A stretch of 64,000 bases of DNA. It comes from Cobetia marina (GTDB lineage: Bacteria; Pseudomonadota; Gammaproteobacteria; Pseudomonadales; Halomonadaceae). The notes below the pieces were generated by a model. It was not told the origin of the DNA. It saw only the letters and a list, made by a program, of their open reading frames with translations, and did not search any database. Positions within the stretch are counted from its first letter, which is position 1. Each line of letters begins with the position of its first letter. This document shows, piece after piece, positions 9,237-16,541 of this stretch. The translations under genes and the position numbers were made by a program. The DNA lies in NCBI RefSeq assembly GCF_001720485.1, contig NZ_CP017114.1, positions 3,224,001 through 3,288,000 of the forward strand. The letters are read 5' to 3'.

Positions 9237-9529
9237 CCGGGCTCCGGGCAATGAGACTAGGCGCGATGACAGGGGGTCATGGGCTCGGGGCAACATTATA
9301 GCGCCCACCAACGCACCTGTAAGCTCAGAGAAAGCCGAATCGAATCAGCTCGCTATTCGCGCTAGCACTTTCGCGCGTTGAGCGCTGAAGCGGCCCCAAG
9401 GATGAGGAATCGTTTAATTCTTAATGACTACAAAACTCATCCTTCAGCCACAGTGATTCACGTGCTGGGCACAGGGCATCACGGCCCGACCAGACGCCCC
9501 GATAATCATCATGAAACAAGGAAAAGCTC

Positions 9530-9901
9530 ATGAAAACTCTGATGGGATCACTCGTCGTCGCAGGCCTGATGGCTTTCACCCCTCTGACGCAGGCTGCCGA
9601 GATGAACATCAACACCGCCACCCCTGAGCAACTGACTCAGCTCAAGGGCATCGGTGACAAGAAGGCACAGGCCATCGTCGCCTGGCGCAAGGCCAATGGC
9701 CCCTTCACCAGCGTCGATCAGCTGGCTGAGGTCAAGGGCATCAGTGCCAACACGCTCGAACGCATGGAGACCACACTGACGCTCGACAAGACCGGCAACA
9801 GCGCCATAACGACGGGTCAGCCGGTCAGCGACAAGGCCGCGCCGAAGGTCAAGACATCCGGTGAGGCGACGCCCAGGGAGATCACCAGCAACCAGAGCTG
9901 A
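9530..9901 (+). CDS. ComEA-family helix-hairpin-helix DNA-binding protein
   Basis: A 123-residue exported protein with a clear signal peptide (residues 1-22, ending TQA-A). It carries a double helix-hairpin-helix domain starting NINTATPEQLTQLKGIGDKKAQAI and VKGISANTLERM (about residues 25-85). The C-terminal 35 residues are polar and probably disordered. Members bind incoming DNA in the periplasm during transformation. This short form resembles the ComEA-like proteins of gammaproteobacteria, some of which have an unproven competence role. Type IV pilus genes at 41-46 kb could supply an uptake machine. Confidence 0.85.
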   Translation: MKTLMGSLVVAGLMAFTPLTQAAEMNINTATPEQLTQLKGIGDKKAQAIVAWRKANGPFTSVDQLAEVKGISANTLERMETTLTLDKTGNSAITTGQPVSDKAAPKVKTSGEATPREITSNQS

Positions 9902-9919
9902 CCAAGACGGCCGAGGTAA

Positions 9920-10046
9920 GGTCTCGACTCCCGCCACCCTGCAGATGGTGAGAATCCACCGGCGAAAGACCAGCCTGGCCAGCGGCAGGGGAGTTCCGAC
10001 GATGAAGCAGCGCCGCAGACTTCCTGCGGCGCTGCTTCATCGTCGG
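9920..10046 (+). ncRNA. Candidate structured RNA ending in a 23-bp perfect hairpin
   Basis: After comEA, a compact multibranch fold can be drawn. GGTCT (9920-9924) pairs with AGACC (9967-9971), CGCC (9932-9935) with GGCG (9961-9964), and GGTG (9947-9950) with CACC (9957-9960), with GAGAATC in the inner loop. Some 25 bases on, a perfect 23-bp inverted repeat occupies 9996-10018 and 10024-10046 with a 5-nt loop. No gene follows on the plus strand for more than 1.9 kb. It could be a comEA 3' UTR element, a repeat-derived hairpin or an orphan regulatory RNA. It is not a recognised family; GGTGAGAATCC recalls FMN and cobalamin riboswitch segments but the other blocks are missing. Confidence 0.4.
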
Positions 10047-10105
10047 GGTCAACACGACGGTGCCCGAGAAGCACGACTTACCTGAGGCGTTGCTTTCCTG
10101 CCACG

Positions 10106-10130
10106 AAAAAAAGCCGACCCGAAGGCCGGC
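10106..10130 (-). terminator. Rho-independent terminator, minus strand
   Basis: Read on the minus strand, a 7-bp stem with a TTCG tetraloop (10124-10130 with 10113-10119, one G-U pair) is followed by seven T. This is a textbook intrinsic terminator. The nearest minus-strand gene stop is over 500 bases away (10652), so it most likely ends a separate non-coding transcript. Confidence 0.85.
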
Positions 10131-10335
10131 CAGCGGGGTTTCCCCCTCCCCTGACGGTGAATCGGGCACCTGCATGCCCGATTCTGGCAGTGAAGCCATC
10201 CCTGGCTTTCCCCTTCCCCAAGGGGCTTCCTCAAGCGCCTGCCTCTGCCGGCAACCGACGCCCTGCAACTTCTCCCTGACCAGACGGTGGCCTGCGCCGC
10301 TTTACGATACCTCGAAGAGTATCTCCCCCGAAGCA
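10106..10335 (-). ncRNA. Candidate GGA-rich small RNA (possible CsrA/RsmA-binding RNA)
   Basis: The roughly 230 bases ahead of the strong minus-strand terminator have no convincing ORF. Read as RNA they contain about eight GGA motifs, several as CAGGGA or GGGGA (GGGGGAGAT, TCAGGGAGAAG, GAGGAAG, GGGGAAGGGGAAAG, CCAGGGATGG, CAGGGGAGGGGGAA). There is also a perfect 10-bp hairpin, GAATCGGGCA/TGCCCGATTC, at 10161-10186. GGA-rich loops plus a terminator are the hallmark of CsrB/RsmZ-type RNAs that sequester CsrA. The 5' end and promoter are uncertain; TTGACG at 10424-10419 (minus) is a weak -35 candidate. It does not match RNase P, 4.5S, 6S or tmRNA signatures. Confidence 0.45.
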
Positions 10336-10553
10336 TGATGCCCCATGCGGCATCCTCGTACGCCGCCCGTCTCGACATGAGCACTCTATCGCGATCATCG
10401 GCAGGCGAAGATGACATGCGTCAATTTCGTGAGCCTGGGTGGCATCACGCCGCTGCCTTCATGATCCACGTCAATTCATGGGCACTCCGCTCCCATGAAT
10501 CAGTCCCGGAATGACACGCAGCAGACCCGAAACGCAGCAGACCAGACACGAAG

Positions 10554-10585
10554 AAGGCGCCTTCGATCATCATCGAAAGCGCCTT
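10554..10585 (-). terminator. Hairpin downstream of the FKBP gene
   Basis: A stem of 7+6 bp with one mismatch (10554-10567 with 10572-10585) and a 4-nt loop lies 67 bases after the minus-strand FKBP stop. It is followed on the minus strand by CTTCTTCG, a weak pyrimidine tract. It is a probable end for the rfaH-FKBP transcript. Confidence 0.5.
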
Positions 10586-10620
10586 CCTGATCAGCGACAG
10601 GGAGACCCCTGAAGCGACAT

Positions 10621-10641
10621 GCGGCATGCGGCATGCGGCAT
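10621..10641. repeat. Tandem heptamer GCGGCAT x3
   Basis: Three exact copies of GCGGCAT sit 10 bases downstream of the FKBP stop codon (minus strand). It is a short slippage-prone repeat outside any coding sequence; no function is evident. Confidence 0.8.
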
Positions 10642-10651
10642 CAGCGCGACT

Positions 10652-11158
10652 TCAGCGACGCACCTTCTTGTCTTCCACTTCGGTATGGCTCACCTCAAGC
10701 CCCAGCGGATGGCCTGCTGCCAACTCGGCCCGAGTGGCATCGCGCACTTCCAGCACCTCGACATCCCAGCTGAGGGCCTGACCGGCCAGGGGATGATTGG
10801 CATCGACCTTGACCTGCTGATCACCGACTTCCAGTACGGTCACCGAGCGCTGCCCTTCGGGAGTTCGCGCCTCGAAGCGCATGCCCGGTGCAAGCTCCCC
10901 CGGGCCGAAGGCATCACGCCCGAAGTACTGGACCAGCCCCTCATCCCGCTCACCGAAGCCTTCCGCCGGCGTCAGGTTGACGACCTTGCTGTCGCCGACG
11001 CTGCAACCTTCAAGCGCGGATTCCAGAGCGGCAAGTATATTGTCATGGCCATGCAGGTAATCCATCGGTTCCCGATCACGAGAAGTGTCCAGGACGGTGC
11101 CATCTGCGGTACGCAGCGTGTAGTGCAGGCTGACCACCTGCTGAACGGTAATCGACAT
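10652..11158 (-). CDS. FKBP-type peptidyl-prolyl isomerase, SlyD-like
   Basis: A 168-residue cytoplasmic protein without signal peptide. Residues 1-70 form the split FKBP domain (VVSLHYTLRTADGTVLDTS, PMDYLHGHDNILAALESALEG). The inserted IF chaperone flap follows (about 70-120), then the last FKBP strand with NHPLAGQALSWDVEVLEVR. It catalyses prolyl cis-trans isomerisation and assists folding. It lacks the long His/Cys-rich metal-binding tail of E. coli SlyD, so it is closer to the short SlyD/FkpB group. It lies 67 bases downstream of the rfaH remnant on the same strand. Confidence 0.92.
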   Translation of the reverse strand: MSITVQQVVSLHYTLRTADGTVLDTSRDREPMDYLHGHDNILAALESALEGCSVGDSKVVNLTPAEGFGERDEGLVQYFGRDAFGPGELAPGMRFEARTPEGQRSVTVLEVGDQQVKVDANHPLAGQALSWDVEVLEVRDATRAELAAGHPLGLEVSHTEVEDKKVRR

Positions 11159-11225
11159 GAAACAACTCCAGAAATGACAAGTGCGGTGAGCTCACGCCCT
11201 CCCCGGAGGGCGCAGGCACCGAGAC

Positions 11226-11745
11226 TCAGGATTCGCGACGACGCAGCTGACGACTGGACAGCTCGACGCGCTGCTGCTGATTGATCAGATTGAGCAGCAC
11301 GATGACGCGCTCATCGCCCTTGGCACTCTCGAAGACACCACTGAGCGAGCTCAGCGGCCCATCGATGATCTCGACCTGCTCGCCGGCACGGAAGTAGAGG
11401 TTCTCGGCTGGCTGCTCCTGGCGTTGCTCACCATTGGCGATCAGCGCCTCCACCAGCGAGGTGGGGACCGGTGTCGGCGTCGTGCCGAAGCTGACCAGCT
11501 TGAGCACGCCACGTGTCGAGCGAATCGGGCGCCAGTTGTCGTCCACCTGATCCAGCCGGATGAACAGGTAGTAGGGGCTCTTCCACCCAGCGCAGCTTGC
11601 TGCCGCGCTTTCTTTCCACTTCCAGCAGGGGGTGGAAGACGTGAAATCCCTGATTGGTGAGGTTCTCCGCCGCACGGAAGGACTCTCCACCCTTGCACTG
11701 GATCAGATACCAGTGCGCCTTGGCAGCGTCTCGGACTTCACTCAT
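11226..11745 (-). pseudogene. rfaH: rfaH, NusG-family antiterminator, frameshifted
   Basis: Two overlapping minus-strand frames together make one NusG-paralogue. The N-terminal part (start 11745, AGAGG upstream) reads AHWYLIQCKGGESFRAAENL through SKLRWVEEP, then loses frame. The next frame resumes with YYLFIRLDQVDDNWRPIRSTRG and runs through the KOW-like C-terminal domain to 11226. The break is near 11578-11584, where family alignment expects EPL-F-P-YY but only CCCC joins EP to YY. That is consistent with loss of 8 bp between short C-runs. RfaH normally recruits to ops sites and drives long surface-polysaccharide operons. An assembly error remains possible. Confidence 0.8.
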
Positions 11746-11956
11746 GATGACCTCTCATTGCCTACCTGCCCACAGGGGCCCGACGCAAGCCCTTCATCAC
11801 GCCAGCCAGCTGATGGTCAGCGGCACCTCAGGACAATGCATGGCCCTTGCGCTCAGGCAGTGCGACAATCCCGCCATTGACGATGCATGTGGCGCATGGC
11901 CATGGGTCACGCGCGACTCCCGCGCGGGTACACTCTCTGCAAGGACAGGCAAGGCT

Positions 11957-13216
11957 TTGACTTCAAAGGATTTACGCTTACTCGTTGGCCGTCATGGTAT
12001 CACGTTCCTGATGGGATTCGCCTCAGGCCTGCCGCTGCTGCTCACCGGGAGTGTCCTGCAGGCCTGGATGACGGATGCCGGCGTATCACTGGACGCCGTG
12101 GGCCTTCTGGCACTGGTCGGCCTGCCCTATACCCTCAAGTTCCTGTGGGCCCCCTTGCTGGATCGCATCATGCCGCCCGCACTGGGGCGGCGACGCGGCT
12201 GGCTGATGATCGCGCAGCTGGCCCTGACCGCGCTGATCGCGCTGCTTGCCCTGCAGGACCCGCACATGTCGCCGCTGACCATGGGGGCCATCGCGCTTTC
12301 CGTCAGCTTCTTCAGTGCCACCCAGGACATCGTGATCGATGCCTACCGACGTGAGCATCTGCCGGACAACGAACTGGGGCTGGGCTCCAGCTTCTATGTC
12401 TATGGCTATCGCATCGGCATGCTGATGGCCTCGGCCGGTGGCCTGGTGCTGGCGGACATGATCGGTTTCCGCATGACCTACCTGATCATGGCCGCGACCT
12501 TGGGAGCCTGCATGCTGGTGACCCTGCTGGCGCCGGAACCCGAGGCACAGGCAGCACCGCGTGCCCATCACCTGCACGAGATCCTGTGGGACCCCATCCG
12601 CCATTTCATGAAACGTGATGGGGCCATCTGGCTCTTGCTGTTCATCCTGCTCTACAAGCTGGGCGATTCCGTGGCGGGCAATCTGACGACGCCTTTCTAC
12701 AAGGAGATCGGCTTCAGCAACTCACAGATCGGCGCGACCGTGAAGCTGTTCGGCCTGTGGCCATTGCTGGCAGGCACCTTCTTCGGCGGCCTGATGATCA
12801 TGCGAATCGGCATCTACCGTGCACTGTGGTGGTTCGGCATCCTGCAGATGGTGTCCACAGCTGGCTTCATCTGGCTGCATCACGTCGGTGACTCCCTGGC
12901 CTGGCTTGCCGGAGTGGTGGCATTCGAGAACCTGGCGGCCGGCATGGGCAGCGCCGCCTTCATCGCCTTCATGGGCGCACTGACCGACAAGCGTTTCACC
13001 GCCGGCCAATATGCCATGCTCTCCTCGATCATGGGCTTGCCACGCGTGGTGATCGCCGCCCCCTCGGGCTATCTGGCCGATGCCGCCGGCTGGGACAGCT
13101 TCTTCTGGATCTGCACCCTGGCCGCCATCCCGGGGCTGTTGTTGCTGCTGCGCTTCCGTCATTGGGGAGCCATGCTGGCAACGCCCCACAAGGCGCCAGC
13201 GATGTCGGGAGATTGA
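11957..13216 (+). CDS. ampG: AmpG-like MFS muropeptide permease
   Basis: A 419-residue inner-membrane transporter with about 12 helices. The opening ITFLMGFASGLPLLLTGSVLQAWM and the following YTLKFLWAPLLDRI...GRRRGWL are diagnostic of the AmpG family, which imports anhydromuropeptides for cell-wall recycling and can influence AmpC induction. No ATG fits the N-terminus well. TTG at 11957 (GGACAGG 7-14 bases upstream) is my choice; the frame stays open upstream across the rfaH promoter, so the start is uncertain. It is shorter than the 14-TM E. coli protein (491 aa) but similar to AmpG of Pseudomonas relatives. Confidence 0.85.
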   Translation: MTSKDLRLLVGRHGITFLMGFASGLPLLLTGSVLQAWMTDAGVSLDAVGLLALVGLPYTLKFLWAPLLDRIMPPALGRRRGWLMIAQLALTALIALLALQDPHMSPLTMGAIALSVSFFSATQDIVIDAYRREHLPDNELGLGSSFYVYGYRIGMLMASAGGLVLADMIGFRMTYLIMAATLGACMLVTLLAPEPEAQAAPRAHHLHEILWDPIRHFMKRDGAIWLLLFILLYKLGDSVAGNLTTPFYKEIGFSNSQIGATVKLFGLWPLLAGTFFGGLMIMRIGIYRALWWFGILQMVSTAGFIWLHHVGDSLAWLAGVVAFENLAAGMGSAAFIAFMGALTDKRFTAGQYAMLSSIMGLPRVVIAAPSGYLADAAGWDSFFWICTLAAIPGLLLLLRFRHWGAMLATPHKAPAMSGD

Positions 13217-13260
13217 GAGACGAGCTCCCTGAACGGTCTCGGCCGTCGACAGGCTGAGCC

Positions 13261-13331
13261 GGAAGAAGAGAAAAGCAGGGAAGGATGAAAGAAAGAAAGG
13301 AAGATAGGAAGGGTGAAGGAAGGAGAAGGAA
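13261..13331 (+). repeat. Polypurine tract upstream of the exopolysaccharide operon
   Basis: Of 71 consecutive bases only four are pyrimidines. The tract is built of GAAA, GGAA and AGGA units and contains about nine GGA triplets. It lies 160 bases before the first gene of the polysaccharide operon. As DNA it could adopt triplex or bent structure. As leader RNA it offers repeated GGA sites of the sort CsrA/RsmA binds. There is no coding potential. Confidence 0.75.
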
Positions 13332-13492
13332 CCAGACATCTCATCAGTCAGGACTGAGACAATTCCCGTCATGTCGTTGACACCGCGACGACAGGCAAAC
13401 GATGCTTGTGCGGCATAGTGCATAAAGATAACAAGTCGCACCGCAGGCCCGACATGGCGCCAGCCGGTGACGGCAGGCACAGGGAATTCGCC

Positions 13493-13849
13493 ATGCCCAT
13501 CACCACCAGAATTGACCAAGGCATCATGATCACGCCGCCGGCTCAGCTGACAGGCGAGGTCGCGCGTTATTTCCGCCAGGAGATGCTCGCGATGATCCCG
13601 GACCACACCGGCAAGCTGGCAGTGGATCTGAGTCATGTGACAGCCATCGATGCCGATGGACTTTCCGTGCTGGTCAGCCTGCATGATGCCCTGTCACCGC
13701 AGGCTCTGATCGTGGTGGAACCCTCTCCCATCATGCAGACCGAGCTGGAACGCGTGCGCCTGTTCGAACTCTTCGACATCTACTATCAGCGCGACCCGCT
13801 ATTGGTGCCAGATGCCCACGCGCCAGGGTCTTCTCGCGAGGTAGCCTGA
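13493..13849 (+). CDS. STAS-domain protein, SypA/anti-sigma-antagonist-like
   Basis: A 118-residue cytoplasmic protein. The ATG at 13493 has AGGGA upstream at 13481. The sequence is a single STAS fold, with KLAVDLSHVTAIDADGLSVLVSL as the core strand-turn-helix. In SpoIIAA-type proteins the turn reads DSSG, the second Ser being phosphorylated by the partner kinase. Here it is D53-A54-D55-G56, so Asp replaces that Ser. The stop overlaps the next ATG (TGATG), tying it to the polysaccharide export gene. The arrangement recalls SypA, the STAS protein heading the Vibrio syp cluster. The partner kinase/phosphatase is not in the window. Confidence 0.85.
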   Translation: MPITTRIDQGIMITPPAQLTGEVARYFRQEMLAMIPDHTGKLAVDLSHVTAIDADGLSVLVSLHDALSPQALIVVEPSPIMQTELERVRLFELFDIYYQRDPLLVPDAHAPGSSREVA

Positions 13850-15021
13850 TGACGTCTTCCCTGGCACGCCTCACCTCATGGACCCAAGTCTCACGCCGCC
13901 TTTCGGGGATTGCCATGCTCGCCGGTCTGATCAGCGGCTGTACGCCGCTGATGCTGGACGACACCCCGGCCGAAGAGCACTGGCAACAGGTGACCTACTG
14001 GCCCCTGGAGCTGCCCACGCCGCAGGCCGATGATCGCTTTTCCCATCGGCCTGCAAGCGATGACCAGCGCCTGGCCGCCGGCGATCGAGTGAACGTCAGG
14101 GTCGCCGGCAGCGAGCTGTTCGATGGCAGCTACGAGGTGGATCACGATGGGCGTCTGCGCCTGCCCTGGCTCTCGCCGGTCGATGCCTCCAACCAGACCA
14201 TCGATGCCCTGGCACGTGAGATCACCGAGCGTCTGATACAGGAAGAGCTGATCCGCCCGGGGCTGGCCCATGTCAGCGTTCGTCTCGAGGAATGGGCGCC
14301 GTTGGCGGTCGCCGTCTCCGGGGCAGTGTTCTTCCCGGGCGAAGCCCTCGTCAATGCCCGCGAACCGGAAGAGCGCATGGTGCGTCGCGACTTTGCCGGA
14401 GGCGATGCCAGCCAGCAACGGCGGCTGTCAGCGGCCTTGACCACGGCTGGCGGCGTGCGGCCGGACGCGGATTTGAGCCACGTCGAACTGATTCGCGACA
14501 ACCAGACACAGATTCTCGACATGCGCGGCCTGATCGATGGCGAATATGCCGCCAACCCCTGGCTGCGTGAAGGGGATCGCATCCATGTGCCCTCTAGCGG
14601 TGCCTTCCAGGCAGCGCTGATGCGCCCGTCCCCCATCACCGCGCCGGGCATCGTCATCTATGCCTCCAACCTGACCACACCGGCCAACAACAACAATGTC
14701 AGCAATTACACGGTGCTGCGCTCCCAGGTGCCTTACGGCGTGCGCATGTTGCAGGGGGTGATCAACGCCAACTGTGTCGGTGGTATCCAGGCGACGTCCG
14801 GTTCGCGACGCGCCGTGCTGGTCAGCACCAATCCGATGACGCATCAACCGGTCGTGGTGGATCGCGGCATCGACGACCTGCTGGCCAATCCAGCGGACGT
14901 GGGCGTCAATCCGTATCTGATGCCGGAAGATGTCGTCGGCTGCTATGACTCAGGTGTCACCAACATCCGGGATATCGCCAGAACGCTGACGGACCTGCTG
15001 ACGCCGGCCACTCTGCTGTAA
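13849..15021 (+). CDS. Outer-membrane polysaccharide export lipoprotein (Wza/OPX family)
   Basis: A 390-residue protein with a signal peptide ending in a lipobox, GLISGC, with the lipidated Cys at residue 31. The Poly_export domain starts near residue 75 (GDRVNVRVAGSELFDGSYEV) and is followed by SLBB-like repeats (VAVSGAVFFPGEALVN near 150; ALTTAGGVRPDADLSHVELI near 190). It should form the outer-membrane or periplasmic part of the export channel. The start overlaps the STAS gene stop by one base (TGATG). The C-terminal 130 residues are less typical, and I see no clear Wza-like amphipathic final helix. Confidence 0.88.
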   Translation: MTSSLARLTSWTQVSRRLSGIAMLAGLISGCTPLMLDDTPAEEHWQQVTYWPLELPTPQADDRFSHRPASDDQRLAAGDRVNVRVAGSELFDGSYEVDHDGRLRLPWLSPVDASNQTIDALAREITERLIQEELIRPGLAHVSVRLEEWAPLAVAVSGAVFFPGEALVNAREPEERMVRRDFAGGDASQQRRLSAALTTAGGVRPDADLSHVELIRDNQTQILDMRGLIDGEYAANPWLREGDRIHVPSSGAFQAALMRPSPITAPGIVIYASNLTTPANNNNVSNYTVLRSQVPYGVRMLQGVINANCVGGIQATSGSRRAVLVSTNPMTHQPVVVDRGIDDLLANPADVGVNPYLMPEDVVGCYDSGVTNIRDIARTLTDLLTPATLL

Positions 15022-15079
15022 CGCTTCGCCTGTGCGTTGCCGGAAGGCAACTGATCACTACCACGCGACAAGGATGTGC

Positions 15080-16534
15080 ATGACAGAGTCCCGCTCACCC
15101 GACACGCCGCAAGACACGGCGAAGCCCTCACTGGGGCGTCGAATGCTTGGCGTATTGCTGGGCTGGGCAGCTCGTGGCTCCAGCATGCGCCCGCGCACCC
15201 GCCGCGCGGCCTATCTGTTGTTGACCACCGCCATCCTGAGTGTCATCTGGGGGCTGACCATCGCCTTCATCGCCGTGGCACCCGTCACCTATACCACCAG
15301 CTGGACGATGATCCTGCCGGGTACCGGCTCGGGGCTTTCGGTGAACTTCGAGAGCATCGGCCAGGCCAGCACCAGCGCCAACTCGTCCTATTCCAGTTCC
15401 TCGCTGGACCCCAAGGTCAACTACCGCGCCATCGCCGAGAGCCCTGCCGTGCTGGAGCGTGCCGCCAGGACGGTCGACATGCATCCCGACGATTACGCCA
15501 AGCCCAAGATCAAGCTGACCGACCAGACCGCCCTGATCGCCTTCCAGACCAGCGCACCGAGCGCCAGGGCCGCGCTTGAACGCGCCAATGCGCACATCGA
15601 TGCCTTCAATGAGGTGATCGAACAGCTGCGCAACGATGAACAGGCGCGACGCGAAGCCGTCATCCGTCGCTCGCTCGAGACCTACGATCGCACGCTCAAG
15701 GACACCCAGCGCAAGCTGCTGGACTTCCAGTCCACGTCAGGCCTGGTCTCCATGGAGCAATTCAAGGAGCTGACACTGAGTGTCGAGGAGTTCAAGGACA
15801 CCCTCGAGATGCGGGATGGCGAGCTGTCGGCGCTGAACGCCCGCCTCACCACCCTGTCCAGCCGACTGGGGCTCGATGCCAGTCAGGCGGGGGGCGTGAT
15901 CGCACTGCAGCGTGATGCTCGCTACCAGGCGCTGCTGACGCAGGCAGCGGAGCAGGCGGCCAGTCTCGATGAAGCGCGCGGCAAATGGGGCGAGCGCAAC
16001 CCGGAAGTCATCAATCTGGCCGCGGGGCTCGCTTCACTGGAACGCTCGCTGGCCTCACGCATGCGGGAGTTGCTGCCCCGCCAGACCTCACGCAACCAGA
16101 ATGCACTGCGGGCCGCCGCCGGCCATGCCAACCAAGACAGCCTGGTCGGTGAGCTGATCACCCTGGACACCCAGCGGCGCGGCGTGATCAGCGAGCTCGA
16201 GACCGGACGCGCCAATCTGGCAGCTCGCCAGCAACGACTGGACAACAGTGTCGCCAAGGCGGCCCAGCTGCAGGACCTGCTGCGCGAGCAACAGGTCGCC
16301 ACGGCGGTCTACACCACGGCACTGGCCAAGATCGACATCGGCCAGATCGACCCCTTCGCCAGCTACCCGATGCTGCAGATCCTCGACCCGCCGCCACTGC
16401 CCGAGAAGGCTGACTCGCTGGGCATCAAGCTGGCCATCGTCGGTGCGCTGGCCGCGAGCGTCTTCAGCATCATCGGCCTGATCCTCCTGTGGATCAGAAA
16501 ACCCTACCTGCTGCGCTTGCAGCAAAGCGTGTGA
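15080..16534 (+). CDS. Wzz/GNVR-type chain-length determinant (PCP co-polymerase)
   Basis: A 484-residue inner-membrane protein. The ATG at 15080 is preferred because AAGG lies 7 bases upstream; the ATG two codons earlier is too close to it. A first TM helix (about residues 47-70) is followed by a large periplasmic domain rich in coiled-coil helices. A second TM (about 450-475, preceded by the proline-rich LDPPPLPEKAD) ends the protein. There is no C-terminal tyrosine-kinase domain with Walker motifs, so this is not a Wzc-type fusion. It sets chain length and links Wzy to the OPX channel. Confidence 0.88.
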   Translation: MTESRSPDTPQDTAKPSLGRRMLGVLLGWAARGSSMRPRTRRAAYLLLTTAILSVIWGLTIAFIAVAPVTYTTSWTMILPGTGSGLSVNFESIGQASTSANSSYSSSSLDPKVNYRAIAESPAVLERAARTVDMHPDDYAKPKIKLTDQTALIAFQTSAPSARAALERANAHIDAFNEVIEQLRNDEQARREAVIRRSLETYDRTLKDTQRKLLDFQSTSGLVSMEQFKELTLSVEEFKDTLEMRDGELSALNARLTTLSSRLGLDASQAGGVIALQRDARYQALLTQAAEQAASLDEARGKWGERNPEVINLAAGLASLERSLASRMRELLPRQTSRNQNALRAAAGHANQDSLVGELITLDTQRRGVISELETGRANLAARQQRLDNSVAKAAQLQDLLREQQVATAVYTTALAKIDIGQIDPFASYPMLQILDPPPLPEKADSLGIKLAIVGALAASVFSIIGLILLWIRKPYLLRLQQSV

Positions 16535-16541
16535 GCCGCCG

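Noticed and set aside
9920..9990. FMN or cobalamin riboswitch suggested by GGTGAGAATCC
   Set aside because: The other obligatory blocks (for FMN the 5' GGGTGAAATTCCC and ACCGGCGGT; for cobalamin the CCCGCAAC core in the correct order) are absent.
10106..10335. RNase P RNA, 4.5S RNA, 6S RNA or tmRNA
   Set aside because: None of their conserved cores (GAGGAAAGTCCGGGC, GGTCCGGAAGGAAGCAGCC, or the tmRNA ends) was found.
13838..13848. GAGGTAGCCTG resembling ops at the STAS/OPX junction
   Set aside because: Two mismatches in the core and located within the operon at a coding overlap rather than in a leader.
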